From Astrocystis sublimbata (lineage: Eukaryota > Ascomycota > Sordariomycetes > Xylariales > Xylariaceae): a stretch of DNA of 64,000 nucleotides. Both the position numbers and the translations under genes were made by a program. Below, one piece after another: positions 1 through 12,340 of this stretch; positions within the stretch are counted from its first letter, which is position 1; every line of letters starts with the position of its first letter. The notes beneath the pieces were generated by a model. The model was not told the origin of the DNA and searched no databases. It saw only the letters and a list, made by a program, of their open reading frames with translations. Where the stretch lies: the NCBI GenBank assembly GCA_022453515.1, contig JAJNNY010000022.1, forward strand, positions 186,001-250,000, in the 5' to 3' direction.

Positions 1-102
1 GAGGTTGTCCAGAAGTCCGAGGCTGTCGCTGGCCGTGATGTTCCCCATCTTAGCTCAAGACAACGAGGCGCTCGCATCCGGAAGGCCATCACCTCGTCTT
101 AA
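1..102 (+). CDS. possible 3' end of a truncated gene at the window edge
   Basis: Frame 1 is open from the first base to a TAA at 100-102 and reads 33 residues ending in a basic stretch (RQRGARIRKAITSS). It could be the last piece of a gene lying to the left. A short open frame at a sequence edge is weak evidence by itself and I recognise no family. It could equally be chance. Confidence 0.25.
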   Translation, partial: EVVQKSEAVAGRDVPHLSSRQRGARIRKAITSS

Positions 103-1552
103 TCAAACAAAGACGGGGACGAAAGATGTGACGATATGACGGCTGGTTGCTTGGGGATATAGTTGCTTTTCACTCCAGGTGTCAAGGCGGTACTTAAAGC
201 ATAGGGTCTAGGTTTCTGGCATGCGACTTTCGCGAATGAAAAACATATTCGTGGTTTTACCCCAAAATACAAATGAGGTTCTGAACACAAACCGGTCACT
301 TCGCGAGGATCGCATTGGTGTGCGTGTCTGCCAGCATTATGGCAATGGGGCCACGGGGTCCCTCCGAGTTCGAGTGTCTGAACCAGTAATTGGCATCCGA
401 AAGCTAGTGTTGGCCATGTTTGGGCCAAGATTTACAGAGAGCTCGCCTACAGAAGTTCGACGCGAATTACGTACGCAATCGGTAGCCTGAAAAACTCTAT
501 CAATCCCATTCCTCCCACCAGGTGTTTTCAAGTGCATATGGTGAATGTTACGCGCCAGCCAGCGGCTCATCTTCATGATATTTTGCTGAGGCATCAAGAC
601 TGATCAATCGTGCAAAATTAGTTCTCGCAATGCTTAACGTGGCCTGGCACGGCGCACAAACTATGTACTTACTTTACCTGCCTAACCAAGCACATCAAGG
701 TGTCGCAGCTCAAATTTTATTCTGTACACTGGCTATTCATTGTGTCTTAAGTCGGCGGCGTCAGGGCAGGAGTAAGAAGGAAGGGTTCACAACTCTTGAT
801 GTCCAATGATAGCATTGCCTGGAATTCGCAAACATTGTATTCATTGAAAGTTTTCGACCCAATTATTTCATTTTGTCTTGGCTCGTCTGCGTCTGAGTAC
901 CGTAGCAATATTTCAGCAATGTTCATTGACATCTATCCTTGCACTGGTGAACACATACCTTGTCAATACCTATTGAAACATGGTCATCATCGTGTGCCAC
1001 ATAGGAACGCCGTCGGTAGAAATTCAAAGCGCAGAATCAATGGATTTGGCAAAGAAAAACAATTACTCGCCTCTGAAATTTTCAAACTATCGAAATGCCC
1101 AAAACAGGTCCGTAGTGCGAAGATGAAATAGAAGTGCCCTTCAAATTCAAGATAAAGCACCATCTATAGGTATTGGTCTACTATCAAAAATTGTAATCAT
1201 AAAAGTTTCGTTTGTTTTCCATCCTACATGATAAGCTGGTTGCTCAAGGAGAATCAGCTAGTAGCTGTATGAAGGCCGTATGTGTATTCATGTATCAATG
1301 CAATAACATGTAATGCCCTCAAAGGATAGGCATACCGGACTATTAGATATATAGCATGAATAATACATGTAATGATATATACAATATTAGCCTCAAATTC
1401 CGCATCAATTTTTCGCATCACGGGCCAGCCTACTCGCGAAATACGGAAAAAGAGGCTAATGGCGGAGTGTTGGCAAAGGCAGCTCGGGCACCGGCAGGGA
1501 GAGCTAGGAGCCAAGCAGCGAAACTACCTAAGGTAGTCTTGTCAGCAGAGTG

Positions 1553-1588
1553 TGAGTGAGTGGGTGAGTGGGCGAGTGGGTGAGTGAG
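1553..1588. repeat. GTGAGTGG-type minisatellite
   Basis: Imperfect tandem copies of an 8-base unit (GTGAGTGG with GCGAGTGG variants) lie in non-coding DNA. Confidence 0.8.
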
Positions 1589-2170
1589 TAACTCCGTACG
1601 GTCTCGGCTCTCTACATCCCTTCCAGTGAGTGCGACATATAGACCAAGCTACACTGGTACGCCAATACCAACTCGCTCGGTAAACAATTCTTGCATTACT
1701 CCCGCCTATCTTGATGAGTTTGAGGAGCGCAGCCTCGTGCCCGGCGCACCGGGAAGGATAACATGCTAAATAGTATGTAAGTACCTTCTAACCATTCACG
1801 ATGCAATTGGCGGCTTCCCTCACTTGCTCCCACCCAGGCTGGCGACAACAATCGCAAGGCTTCACCGACATTTCGTCCCCGTGCATACAGCAGGTCGAAG
1901 GGTAGATAATGGTGCTGTCCACTCATCTACCTCGCCTATCTGCAAGCTACGTCAGGGTTTGGAGAGGAGCGTGTCGGGTTCATGCGAGGTAGGCAGCCGC
2001 AAGGTGCCATTGATCAGGCTTTTTGGTATGGTGTACATACATGTAAGATGACAGACAGATAACAACGTCGCGATGTATGTAGGTAGCGCGTGAGGTCAAA
2101 CGGTCGGTCAGTCAGACAGACGGAGTCAATCGATACATGTACGTGTATTTGTATTTGTATACCTTAGGTA

Positions 2171-2187
2171 TGTGTGTGTGTGTGTGT
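2171..2187. repeat. (TG)n microsatellite
   Basis: About eight uninterrupted TG dinucleotides, flanked by a TACCTTAGGTA-like palindrome just upstream. Confidence 0.85.
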
Positions 2188-5094
2188 ATGCACGTTAGGT
2201 TCATACCTAAGATAAGGCAGGCTATCGTGGGATACAGACCGAACACATCTATCCGTTAAAGCCAGTCACATCAAGTCAATGAGGAGGCACTTGGTCGGGT
2301 AATGTCTAATGCATCCCTATGGCCAAGGCTGGCTTCGCGGTGAGATAGCGGAGCCTGGTTCGTGTGACGTGGACTCGACTTTACGAATGGAGCTCCTGAG
2401 ACATGGCATGCTGAGTCCCAAGACCGAGGCTCGGCCGATGGCTTCATTCAAGATGCTTTGCGGCATCGGCGACTTAGTCTCTTGATGATGGCTATATCCT
2501 ATTAATGGAATCGAGTTAGGCTGAGGGAGTAGTAGGATGGGCTGCTTGCTTACTTACTTATTTGCTTGTCACATGGTCAGACGAAGATGGAGGTCAAGGT
2601 AGGCTGGAGCCTTTAGGTGAAGAAGTAATGCGGACAAGCTCCTACCGGTGTAAGACGCTTGATGGGATAGTCCATGTAGATATAGCCCGGATACGCAGGT
2701 TCAACTGCCCGTCTTACTCGCTCTGTTGTTTGGGGCAGCGTGGCATGCTGCAGTCATCATACCGAGCCTGCGTACGATTGGGACCTTGAATGAAGCTGCT
2801 GGTATTCTGGATAGTAGGCCGGCAATTCGACACATGATATGATTCAAGATGTCTTCCAAATACCGCCATCGCTCGTGATGGAGAAAGCGTGACACAACGG
2901 CGAGTCGTTGGAAACACAATGACCTGTTGCACGACTCCTATGTTCATCGGATGAATTCGCAGATGTAGTATAACACATCCTCATTGTGTCGTGCCGTCGG
3001 CGTACTGTACCTTGCAGCCAACGTGACCATCTCGCCTATCTGCGTTTCCGTATGCCCGCCTAGTCCAGTCGAGTCGAGTCCCGCGGTTCGTCCTTCGTTG
3101 CACCTCCGTCAAGACCACCCGGTCTCCAGGATCACGGGTCATTAACCTCATTCTACATCTACACCCTTCCTAGGGAGGAGGAGTTACCTATCCCAGTGAT
3201 CTGCAAGAAATCGCTTTTCGTTCGGTTGCGCGCCACTGATCCGAGTGAACCCCGGCAAGCGATTCAAATCGAACTGAAGTCCCAAGACATCTTCATATCA
3301 CATGCATATAAAGACAGGTAGGAATCAGATAGCTACACACCAGTGTGCGTGTGGGTAGGTATATTGGAATTATGTTGCCTGTTGTGTTACATCTGTTCTC
3401 ATCTATCTGAATGTACGTACATCTTCATCGCATTGGCCGAGTATTTGTTCACCGGTTCGGACGTCAAGTACTAGGCGGACAAGGGTTGTATTGGACGAAA
3501 GGAGACGCCACTATGTACTTAGGCCCGATCATGAACGATCCTTCATCTCTTTCTCCCCCCAAATGCCGTCAGCTATGCATCTGCCATCCTACCCAATGAA
3601 TCTCTTGCGACGGTAGTCTGTCTGCATGGACAACCTAGTTTGCTAAAGAGTCTGTATGTGTCTAAGTAGACAGGACAGTGCCAACATGGGATGCAGTGCC
3701 AGGTGTAGTATAGCTGTGTTTGAGGACCAAGACCCCATTTGCTCGCGTGGACTGGGCCTTCAGGGAGGTTTGCACGTCGAGCATGTGCGTTCATGTGTTT
3801 GACCCTCCATAATCTGTGTGCATAGGCTTGATACAGTAGTCTTATATCGAGAATGCAACCTCATCATCCTTCACAGCCTATCGTCTTTCGTCCCGACCCT
3901 CCTTAATGCTCCCGCTAATCTGGTGAACGAACGGGAAATTTGACGGAGTAGCTATGGCAACAATTATATGTGTGCCACCACCGTGAGCATGATGCTCTCA
4001 TCTGGATACCGTGCAAACAAGTGTGTCTATCTTACTCGTCTCCAATTATACGTGTTTGATGTGGGATTTGGGGTAGCTGGCATGGGGGAGGAGAAATAGT
4101 AAGCGCAGGTGAAGGAAGCCTAGGTAGCTATTGAATCGATTCGGTATGGTGTGGATCGTGCCGAGTATGTTTCCACATTCGACAACTTCAAACAATGTCA
4201 TTGGGGCTTTAAGCATGTTTAGCTACCTACATGTTTTGAAACGAACAACGATGAAGTTGCCAGCAATTATGCTTGTCAACGAGCCTGCTTAACTAAGTAG
4301 ATACCCGGAGCTGAGTTTGAGCCACGAGAGATCGAGGTTGTGACTCTACTGACAAAGTAGTTCGTCTTCCTGAAGAATGACACACTACTTACCCCGCCCA
4401 TCAGCAGATAATGCTGAAACGATTGAAGAAGTCTCAAAGCCTGCATATATAAGTAAGATTTGAACGGCCTATTGTGACTTGGCGGCTAGCAGGTAAGTCT
4501 CAAGCGGTAAAGGCTAGGTACACATGCATGAGAGATGTACTATGTGGTCCAAAATCTCTTGTCTAGAATGTAGACTTGGCCGGCTATACGAAGAACAGAT
4601 GTCCGATCCCAGGCCTACATGCACTGCTATATAGCGGACATATATCGTTCGTATGGCATGCTTGGTTTGGGACAGGTCTATTATTGTTGAGTTTTACATA
4701 AAAGGTGAGAGCTATATTTGGTTCACCATTATGAGCGATTAGCTTTAGTTTATACATATTTGCCGCCTTTGCCGCATGACTTATTTCAGTATCCCGGATC
4801 TCTCAAAGACAAGGGTTTGTTCCAACTCCATGTCAAGCAATCAAGAATGGGGAGGGGGGTATTAACAAAAAGAAAATCCAAAGATTCGAACTCCAGGGTA
4901 TCATTGTAATGTGCAGATCAAACTGGGAAGCTTCTTCTCAACAAATGAAATACAAAAAGATGGCAAGGATGGAGGAAGGCTGTTGCCGTATGAAGCAGGC
5001 TGTAACACATCTTCTGCGCTTAGCTGAACCCGTTTGGGAAATCCGGCCACTGAAAAAGTGGTAATCCATGGGTAGATGCTGACGGGGCTGGCTG

Positions 5095-6960
5095 TCATAG
5101 CCATGAGCTGTCCAAATTCCAGCTCCTAAGCCCATCCAACTGTCCAGAATCAGAGTAAGGAAGTGTGCTAAACTCCTTGCGAGACCCAACAAATTTAGAA
5201 ATCCTATCGGTGCTGCTATCTCCCACATCCCCTGAGACAGGCTTGGCGCTCTGATCTCGCCACCAGAAATAAAGCACGTCCTGCTGCCAACGATCAATGT
5301 CCAGGATCTTCAGTCGAGACCGAAACGTTGTCCACAGAAGTTCGGCTTCCATAGCTGAATTATGAAGCTTGTGTAAAAGCCAGCGGTTGATGTATTCGTT
5401 TTTATCATTCGACTCGGTACTAGAAAGGAGGGAGTGCATGTTTGCTTCGCGTGCAGCTTGCTTCACCTGTCTGTCCCTTACTGGTGCGTCAGGTGGAAGT
5501 TGAATAGCTCTTTTCAGAGATTGTAGCGATGTCTGTGGAAAACCGTGTAGCAGGTGTGTCGGGTTGGATAGGAGGAGGGGAAAGACCGGATGTGCCAAGG
5601 TAGCCGATTCATCATTGCTGTCAAAAGGACTGGGCGGGAGCCGTATCTCTTCTCGGTAAAAGGAATCAAGTTCAACGCTTCCCTGGTGGAAACAGGAGGT
5701 CGAGGGTAACACGCCAGTTTCTCTGCACTCCTGCTGCAGTGTTTTGACCTGATCTGTAAATATTTTGATGTCATCATAGGCATCCTGCTCCAAGATGTCA
5801 TACTCTCGTAGTTGCTCTCTATCGTCCTCTGTCATGAGTGGGATGGCTCTCAATTCGAGTGCCTTCTTCCTCCCAGCATCTCCATATGTTTCGAGCAGAT
5901 CAAGACCATCTTCCGTCAGCGGTTGGGTCTTTTGAGCATGAAGCGCTGCTCGCTTCATCTGCGTGTTTGCCAGGAGCTCCTTCGCTAGTTGCAATTCGCT
6001 GAAAGCTGCTCGGAGTTTTTGGTAGAGAGGATGATAATTCTCTGGACGGTCACCAGAAATACCGCGCAGGAACACATCTTCGCTCTTCACCGTCGGGTCA
6101 TGTTGGACCTTGTCGGTACCGAGATGAGTGATCTCCAATGCATCCATGGCGGTCTTGTAGAAAGCCGCTTCTTGTGGCACCAGACCCTCTTGGTCATCTT
6201 GTAGCGCATCCACGGTATGTCCAATACGCTGCTCAGCCTCAAGGCACCCTAGTTGGGTGCTCTGCATGGCATTGAAGAGTTGGAGGAGCTGGTGTAGCTG
6301 TGGACTATCGGGAAGCAGAGCTCGAGCAGCAGCCATGAACCTCTGACCGGCCTCATCCTTGCCCCTTCGCAACTGATGAAGATGGGCTCGCTGTGATCTG
6401 AAACTGTTAAGTTTGCCCGAAAGCGACGAGCGCTGGTTCCGTATGGCGATATACTGTTCCGTTAGACGCGCAACGTGGTCGGCCTCCCCGTCTACATCAT
6501 TGTCTGCCCTATCACGGGTTTGCAGGGGACTGTAGGCACTATCGCTGTCGTTGGAGCTTCTATGGCTGGAGCGGGATTGCGGTCTAGCTATGTCACTTGA
6601 CTGACTAGCACATCTACCTAATGGCCGTGAAGGTGGATTCGAGACCGGGCGAGTCAGAGATGGCGGCGGCCGTGAAGGAGGGCCCGAGGTGACGCGATAA
6701 TGCCATCTTGGGTGCGAGTGTGCCGACTGACTGCGAGTGACGGGCCCATCTGCCTGCGACACAACGCCCACGGCTAGCCCCGAAGGAAGGCTTTTAGATA
6801 GCGAGCTGGGCGGGAATGCAAGTGGTAGCAGAGGCCGCGGAGAGAGGCCAATGTGCATGTGGTCATCGGAAAGGCATGAGTAGTTGTCGGGATCAGTCGA
6901 AGCGTCCTCATCGTCCAGACAGCCCAGAGATGTGGCCGAGAAACTGACGTCGGGATACAT
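5095..6960 (-). CDS. conserved-looking coiled-coil protein of unknown function
   Basis: A single open frame of 621 codons starts at the ATG at 6960 (MYPDVSFSATS); the frame extends seven codons further upstream but only from a GTG. The first 150 residues are rich in Ser, Pro and Arg and look disordered. Residues of about 160-420 are rich in Leu, Gln, Glu, Lys and Ala and look helical or coiled-coil, for example around RIGHTVDALQDDQEG. The C-terminal 130 residues are again well ordered in composition, with many Trp and aromatic residues (ELLWTTFRSRLKILDIDRW). I see no catalytic motif, signal peptide or membrane segment. Length, composition and the absence of stops over 1.8 kb make it a real gene. 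Function is unknown. An additional upstream exon is possible. Confidence 0.85.
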   Translation of the reverse strand: MYPDVSFSATSLGCLDDEDASTDPDNYSCLSDDHMHIGLSPRPLLPLAFPPSSLSKSLPSGLAVGVVSQADGPVTRSQSAHSHPRWHYRVTSGPPSRPPPSLTRPVSNPPSRPLGRCASQSSDIARPQSRSSHRSSNDSDSAYSPLQTRDRADNDVDGEADHVARLTEQYIAIRNQRSSLSGKLNSFRSQRAHLHQLRRGKDEAGQRFMAAARALLPDSPQLHQLLQLFNAMQSTQLGCLEAEQRIGHTVDALQDDQEGLVPQEAAFYKTAMDALEITHLGTDKVQHDPTVKSEDVFLRGISGDRPENYHPLYQKLRAAFSELQLAKELLANTQMKRAALHAQKTQPLTEDGLDLLETYGDAGRKKALELRAIPLMTEDDREQLREYDILEQDAYDDIKIFTDQVKTLQQECRETGVLPSTSCFHQGSVELDSFYREEIRLPPSPFDSNDESATLAHPVFPLLLSNPTHLLHGFPQTSLQSLKRAIQLPPDAPVRDRQVKQAAREANMHSLLSSTESNDKNEYINRWLLHKLHNSAMEAELLWTTFRSRLKILDIDRWQQDVLYFWWRDQSAKPVSGDVGDSSTDRISKFVGSRKEFSTLPYSDSGQLDGLRSWNLDSSWL

Positions 6961-7502
6961 CTCTCGCTGAATGCACAGCACGGCTCATCTTGAGGACTAG
7001 GTGTGAATCACCAGGGGCGGTGACGGTGTGTGAACATGGCAAGCGACACTTTCAATCACAGCTGGGGTGAACTACGTACGCATTTCATCTGCGTGTTTGT
7101 TCGTCCTAAGTTCGGCTGCCCGACCATCTGTCCGTTTGCTTGATTGTTCCTTGCCTCGAAAAGCTTATCTTGTTGTTAGTACTCGTAGGCCTCGACGCGT
7201 GGTCGCAAGTTTGGAGCAGTGCACGGGTGGGTTCGGCGGTTCAGTAACGGTTCTCGGGCCGTCCCTTGGCGGGAGAAGACCTGATGGCGCTAGACCAGGC
7301 AAGACATATATGCGAAGCAGTGCGTACAGTAGGGCGCAAGTTGCAGCGACAAAAGATAGACACTACCTTAATTAGTAGAGAATCCCGAAATGGTGGATCG
7401 CGTTGGGGACAGGTGGAGACACAGTAGAGGGGAAGCGAACAAAGCGAATTTCGTCAACGATCTCGAGCAGATGCAAGCGCTGCTAGCTGCATAAGTAGGC
7501 GA

Positions 7503-7520
7503 GGTAGGTACCTACCTAGG
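7503..7520. repeat. TACCTAGG-type palindromic motif cluster
   Basis: GGTAGGTACCTACC is a perfect 14-base palindrome, followed directly by CTAGG. It is one member of a motif family found throughout the intergenic DNA of this window. Confidence 0.75.
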
Positions 7521-7678
7521 AGGCAATAAGATAGCACAAGCAACGAAAGAGAAACTTGACTGTGGCAGGCGAGACGGGGATGGTGCTCGGGTGGGAGTGG
7601 CACGATGCAGGCCGCTAGGAGGTAGGTAGATGGATGTAAGTGAGCAAGTCTGGCCCAACGTAATCCTGCACCCTCACG

Positions 7679-7696
7679 CTAGGTACCTAGGTAGGT
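7679..7696. repeat. TACCTAGG-type palindromic motif cluster
   Basis: CTAGGTACCTAG is a perfect 12-base palindrome, followed by GTAGGT. It belongs to the same family as the motif at 7503-7520. Confidence 0.75.
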
Positions 7697-9474
7697 GACA
7701 CCTGCGCTGGAGGCCGCTCGCACGCTCTCTCTGAGGTCGCTCTCGCCAGTGCCACCACCTACCTCCCTGACAGCAAGCGAACGCCGACAGGATCGTACTT
7801 GCCTTAGTGCTTAGAGGCCCTACATGTACTCACTCCGTCACCTGGGCATGGATTCATATACTTACCAGTCACCCAGTTACCACGGGCAGTTACCACCTAC
7901 ATACACCTGGGCTATCAACTACCTACCTCCCACTTGGCATCATACGAGTCCTTCCATTACTGGCCCTTGAGCACCTTGCTCATCTCCTCATCTTAACATG
8001 GCAAACACTAACATAAACTCGAAACATGCTGTTCCTTTCTGTCTGCCTCCAAAAAAAAAGAAAAGAAAAGACATTGCGCACCTGGGCGTAACCTGCCGGG
8101 TATGGCCTGGCTCGCGCTGCTACTGGATTCAGCCTTAAAATCAGCAATGGTCAGTAGGTACACCACAGACTACACCAGGTTGGGCCTCGGGCTTCGGACG
8201 CATAGGTGACGAGACACCTAGGTACGCTTACTCGTACATGACGCGCAAATGGCTGCAGATGGCTTTCTACACCAGCTCGGTCGGTGGGCATGTGGGCGTG
8301 TGGGCGTGTCCTCGTGACAGAGCCTCATCTACCACTGAAACCCAGGGAATGCCGCCGAGTGACGCTTTCCGTTGGTCCAGCACCCGCTTCACACCACTCT
8401 CTGGGGCGATGCCGTGCCAAGCATCGAGTTGCGCAGCCTGTGCTACCGTGGTCCGCCTTCCGCTACTGGCTGCGTCGTCTTGGGGTCGAGAGGGTCCTCG
8501 GCCGGTACCGTTGTCGTGTCGTGTCTAGACACGACAATCAGGGACGACAGCCGTAATCGTACAGAGCACAGCACGCACTTATGGTCATGTACCTAGGTTA
8601 GAGTACTTCCCCACGGTCCCTACCGTCCTCGTCCTACCTGCCTGCTCGGCTCGCACAAGACCCTGGCGAGCCTGGTCCTATTTGCCTTATCCCTCGATAG
8701 CCTGTAGGCCATAGTTGCGTCGTAGTCATGCTGGAGCACGCTTTTGGAAATTCCCAATCCTCTTAAAACCAGTACTGCGTGATGTATCTCTCCCCGAACC
8801 CTACTCCTCACTTGAAGGGTTCGTGCCGCCGAACTGTAAACTGGACAGGCAGCGCAGCACATCCCCCCGAATCCATCTGGCACCCCCATCCGAGGCACAG
8901 AGAAGCAGTTGGGAAGCGCTGGATGAGGCACCACTAGAATTCACCATGTACCATGAACTAATCTGTCTAGCCTCCAATGTCCTGACGAGCATGCAGTCGA
9001 CTATTTAGTCCATCTAACCCAGCGGGGCTCTCGAGTTGCCCCTTTGAGTTTGCTGCGCAAGCCTACCCCTGCCCGCATCGCCTATGTTTCTCACATGGCA
9101 CTCAAGTCATTTTACATAGAATCTGCCATGAGAGCCTGCGGGAAAACTCCGTCTACTTCCCCCTTCGTGGACCAGCCGTTCCTTCACGGTCACATCCAAA
9201 AGGCACAAATGGTAGTGTAGCGTCCAAGAGGCCTTGACTCCCACATCGGCTCCGACCACGCCTTGTTGCCCTTTATCACTTACCCCGGGCCGGGCCCGAC
9301 AACAAACAGAGCCTGCAGCTTCAAGAGCCGCATCGCGCATTTAAGGCGAAGCCGCAGCGTCGTTTAATTGCCCCCGAATCCGTGGTTCCCATGTAATTCG
9401 TGTCACGGACTGCGCCTTTCCAGCGTTGACATTCCAGCCATATTGATGACAGGGCGGGGCTACAAGATGGTACG

Positions 9475-11319
9475 ATGCAGGGGAAAAAGCACTCAGTCAA
9501 AAACTCCCATTCCCAATCGTGGGGCTCGTGGAGTGATTGGATCTGGGAACATGCTCACCAGAAGTACTATAGACAGCGAATAGACTGGCAAGGTGTGTCA
9601 CCAACACCTGGTGCTTCACCAGCGTTCCATTTGTCCGCATACTAAAATCGAGCCTCAAGGTCAAATTGAATACCAGTGGGAGAATGAGGTGGTAGCTACG
9701 CATGAACATCAGCGCACACCTCGCACCGAGGCTACCATCGACCAACTTACGAATGGCTTCAATGACCTCCACGTCAACGAGTCCGGCTACGACCAGAATC
9801 AAGATAATGCATATTCAGAGCAATGTAGTACCCCAGTAAACCATTCGAGTATGGCATCCTCACATCCCGCCGGCCATATACGGGCGCTATGAAACTAACC
9901 TTATCTATCCATGCTCTGTAGCACCAGATGTTCCTGCGTCACCACTGTATACGCACGATGCATACTATCGTGATGGCTCTGGTTACTCGCCTTCACATTT
10001 GAACTCATACGAAGGCAAGGGCAAAGCCATCGTTAGCAACAGTTCACACAACTTACGGTACGATGAAGGGTACAGTCAAATCGGATCTGTACCGCCCGCC
10101 GCAAACTCTTATAGCCAATATGGCTACCCTCAACGTTAGTCCTTAATGTCCAGTCATAATGACAAGCAGCACTGACATAAATATCATACAGACGACACTG
10201 GTTTTGAACAAGAGGACTACGAAAAAACCACTGGCAATTCCTATTATCACCAGCAGGACGACCATGCCAGCACTGACTATGAGCTCCAAAAAGCTTTGCA
10301 GCTAAGCAAGGATGAATTACTTGGTAACTCCCGTGCCGGTGGAGCATCCAGTTCCGGCAATGGCTATGACCCTGGGTCTATCTACTCTGGCACCTACGAT
10401 CTGAGTAGGTTATACTTATACTGTACACACCTGTCCACGAAAGCAACACTCATCGATTACAGATCCAAATGGGCCTGGGGACAACGAAACCACCCCTCGC
10501 GGCACACCCCTCCCAACGCGCTCGAGCTACGTAGAAGCGCCAAGTCCCGGGACTGTTGATAACTCCGTAATCCGCGGAACCCCCGGCAGTGCGGAAGCGA
10601 TTGATCCTCGTGAGTAGTGAACTTCCTCCTTCGCTTGAATAATAGACAGTAGATACTAATGGAAACAGGCTTTATTGTAGAATCTTCGTATAAGTTCCAG
10701 CCCGGCGAGGTCCGTATAACGAGTCCAGACGTACATGTTCCACTCTAACGAGATGGTGCATAGGTTTTCAAGATCTTATGGTCCGAGCCCACTGGTCAAG
10801 TTGCCGGAGATGCTCCAATTTCCGATATCAGAACCATGCCCGATCTTGGTCGCAACTTCTACATAGGTTACCGGCGATTCATCATTGTTAGTACAGACGA
10901 AAGTCATCACAGTACATGCGTGTAAGGTCTTCCATGTTCAAACAATATCACCGGCCTGGCAGGTACGTGCTAAAACAGACAACAGGCCGATATTGACATA
11001 TGACCGAAGAGGATGTGGCAAAAAGGGTGTCCGGCCTAGCAAGCACGGCATCATCTACGCAGTGGGCCAAAAGCCCAAACTGTTGAGAAACGAACCTGAA
11101 TTAGGCTTTTCACCCGTGCCGCTCGATATTTATGCCGAAGGGGAGACGCTAGCTAGAGAGTCTCGAGTTAACTACTCAAAGCTTGTCACGATCGAGCACA
11201 ACGTCAAGGTATTCTTCATCGGTCGTGTCCCCTACCCTTATTTCGACGAGGTTTCGATTGCCGTCGACAAATGCTGGAACGACAAGATGCAAAAGCCCAG
11301 CAAGAAATCGCGACGATGA
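9475..11319 (+). CDS. DUF6590 domain protein, eight exons
   Basis: Exons inferred from frame and splice sites: 9475-9592, 9660-9824, 9922-10134, 10192-10404, 10463-10609, 10669-10709, 10764-10921 and 10986-11319, giving 462 residues in frame. The N-terminus begins with an aromatic block (WGSWSDWIWEHAHQKYYRQ) that typically opens this fungal family. The middle is a disordered Ser/Gly/Tyr-rich linker. Residues of about 300-455 form the DUF6590 domain: FKILWSEPTGQ at its start, GRNFYIGYRRFIIV, then PILTYDRRGCGKKGV and the HGIIYAVG strand. The domain is widespread in filamentous ascomycetes and its molecular role is not established; it is often called a regulatory or stress-related protein on weak grounds. 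All donors are GTAAG/GTGAG/GTAGT-like except the exon 6 donor GTCCGT. The 41-nt sixth exon is unusually small. Confidence 0.88.
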
Positions 11320-12340
11320 ATGATTACGATTGTACATGTTCCCTCAATATCACAAAACACGGAGGCTGCTCTCCCGAGCAGCACCTTTTTATATACCAAT
11401 TACGTTGAAATCCGGTTGATGTCTCATTCGTCACAACACGACGTTTTATGTCTTCGTCTCTAGCTGAGCGGAGATTGTGCGAAGGATACACGACAGGGCG
11501 GTACCAGAGCATCTCCTGACGATTGCAATTTACCTACCTGAACTGTTGAAGGTGACGAAAGAGATACCACAGTACAAGCTCAAGCTTTCGCTGCGAGCGT
11601 AACGATGCTACGATGTTCCCATTTCCGTACCCCGGGATACATACATTTTTTCCTTTCTGGCCACCAATCTTCCAATCTCAGAAGTCCCTCAAGCTTCCCG
11701 TAGCTTCCAAACAAAACTCTTATGCTCTCCAATTGGCGGGCGTGTCACGAATGCAACTGCTTCACTGCCGATATTAAAGGGCGATGAGAAATATGTTATT
11801 TATCTTCTATGATCTTCAGTACATATGCCAAATATTTGCACCAGCTGGCTCTGGGGAAGAGTTGACAAGGACTATGTCGATCGATTCTGTTTCGAGATTC
11901 CGTTTGTCTGACAAGAATGTTACATAGTCAGTCCACAATATACAGTCACTACCGCCTTGCTTCCGAGTATGTTGCATGCATGGGTTTGTTTTACCACGAT
12001 TTAGTATTATCTACGTGAGTGTGTGCATGTATGTGCCTATTCTATAGGACCAGGACATGATTCCTAATGGTCGATATAGCCAGCCAGCACGACTCAGTCC
12101 GCCTCGCCCTGAGCGTGACCACAGACCTGAGGATGAATGAATGAACGAATGAACCTGTCTTCCGTGTCCCATGATCGCCAGAGTACAATTGCATCCATCT
12201 GTACCTATACATCAAACATCGCACCTGCTCGAACCCAGGAAAGCAGAAAGTCAATAAAACGCCAACGACCTATATGACATGATGACTTGGGGTTGATTCT
12301 GGAGGGTAGGAAATGAGCATCCACTGACAAGAGTGGCTCC
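11320..12340. other. intergenic region between convergent genes
   Basis: About 1 kb lies between the 3' ends of the DUF6590 gene and the minus-strand membrane-protein gene. It should contain both 3' UTRs. I see no further gene or repeat in it. Confidence 0.5.

Larger units (their letters stand above)
103..5094. other. gene-poor interval, no supported gene
   Basis: About 5 kb with only short open frames (under 120 codons) on either strand and no recognisable domain. It holds a GTGAGTGG-like minisatellite (1553-1588), a TG tract (2171-2187) and scattered ACCTAGGT-type motifs. A multi-exon gene with small exons cannot be excluded by eye, nor can a long 3' UTR for the gene that ends at 5095. Confidence 0.5.
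6961..9474. other. intergenic region between divergent genes
   Basis: About 2.5 kb between the minus-strand coiled-coil gene and the plus-strand DUF6590 gene, so it should contain both promoters. No credible gene is seen. It contains ACCTAGGT/GGTACC palindromes at 7503-7520, 7679-7696, near 8218 and near 8590, and a purine tract (A9 then AAAAG units) near 8051. Confidence 0.5.

Noticed and set aside
4876..4906. A B-box-like sequence (GTTCGAATC on the minus strand)
   Set aside because: The flanking bases do not pair as a T arm and no A box or anticodon arm lies at the right distance, so it is not a tRNA gene.
12225..12245. Another GGGTTCGA-like T-arm sequence on the minus strand
   Set aside because: The T stem does not close and there is no acceptor stem or D arm upstream.
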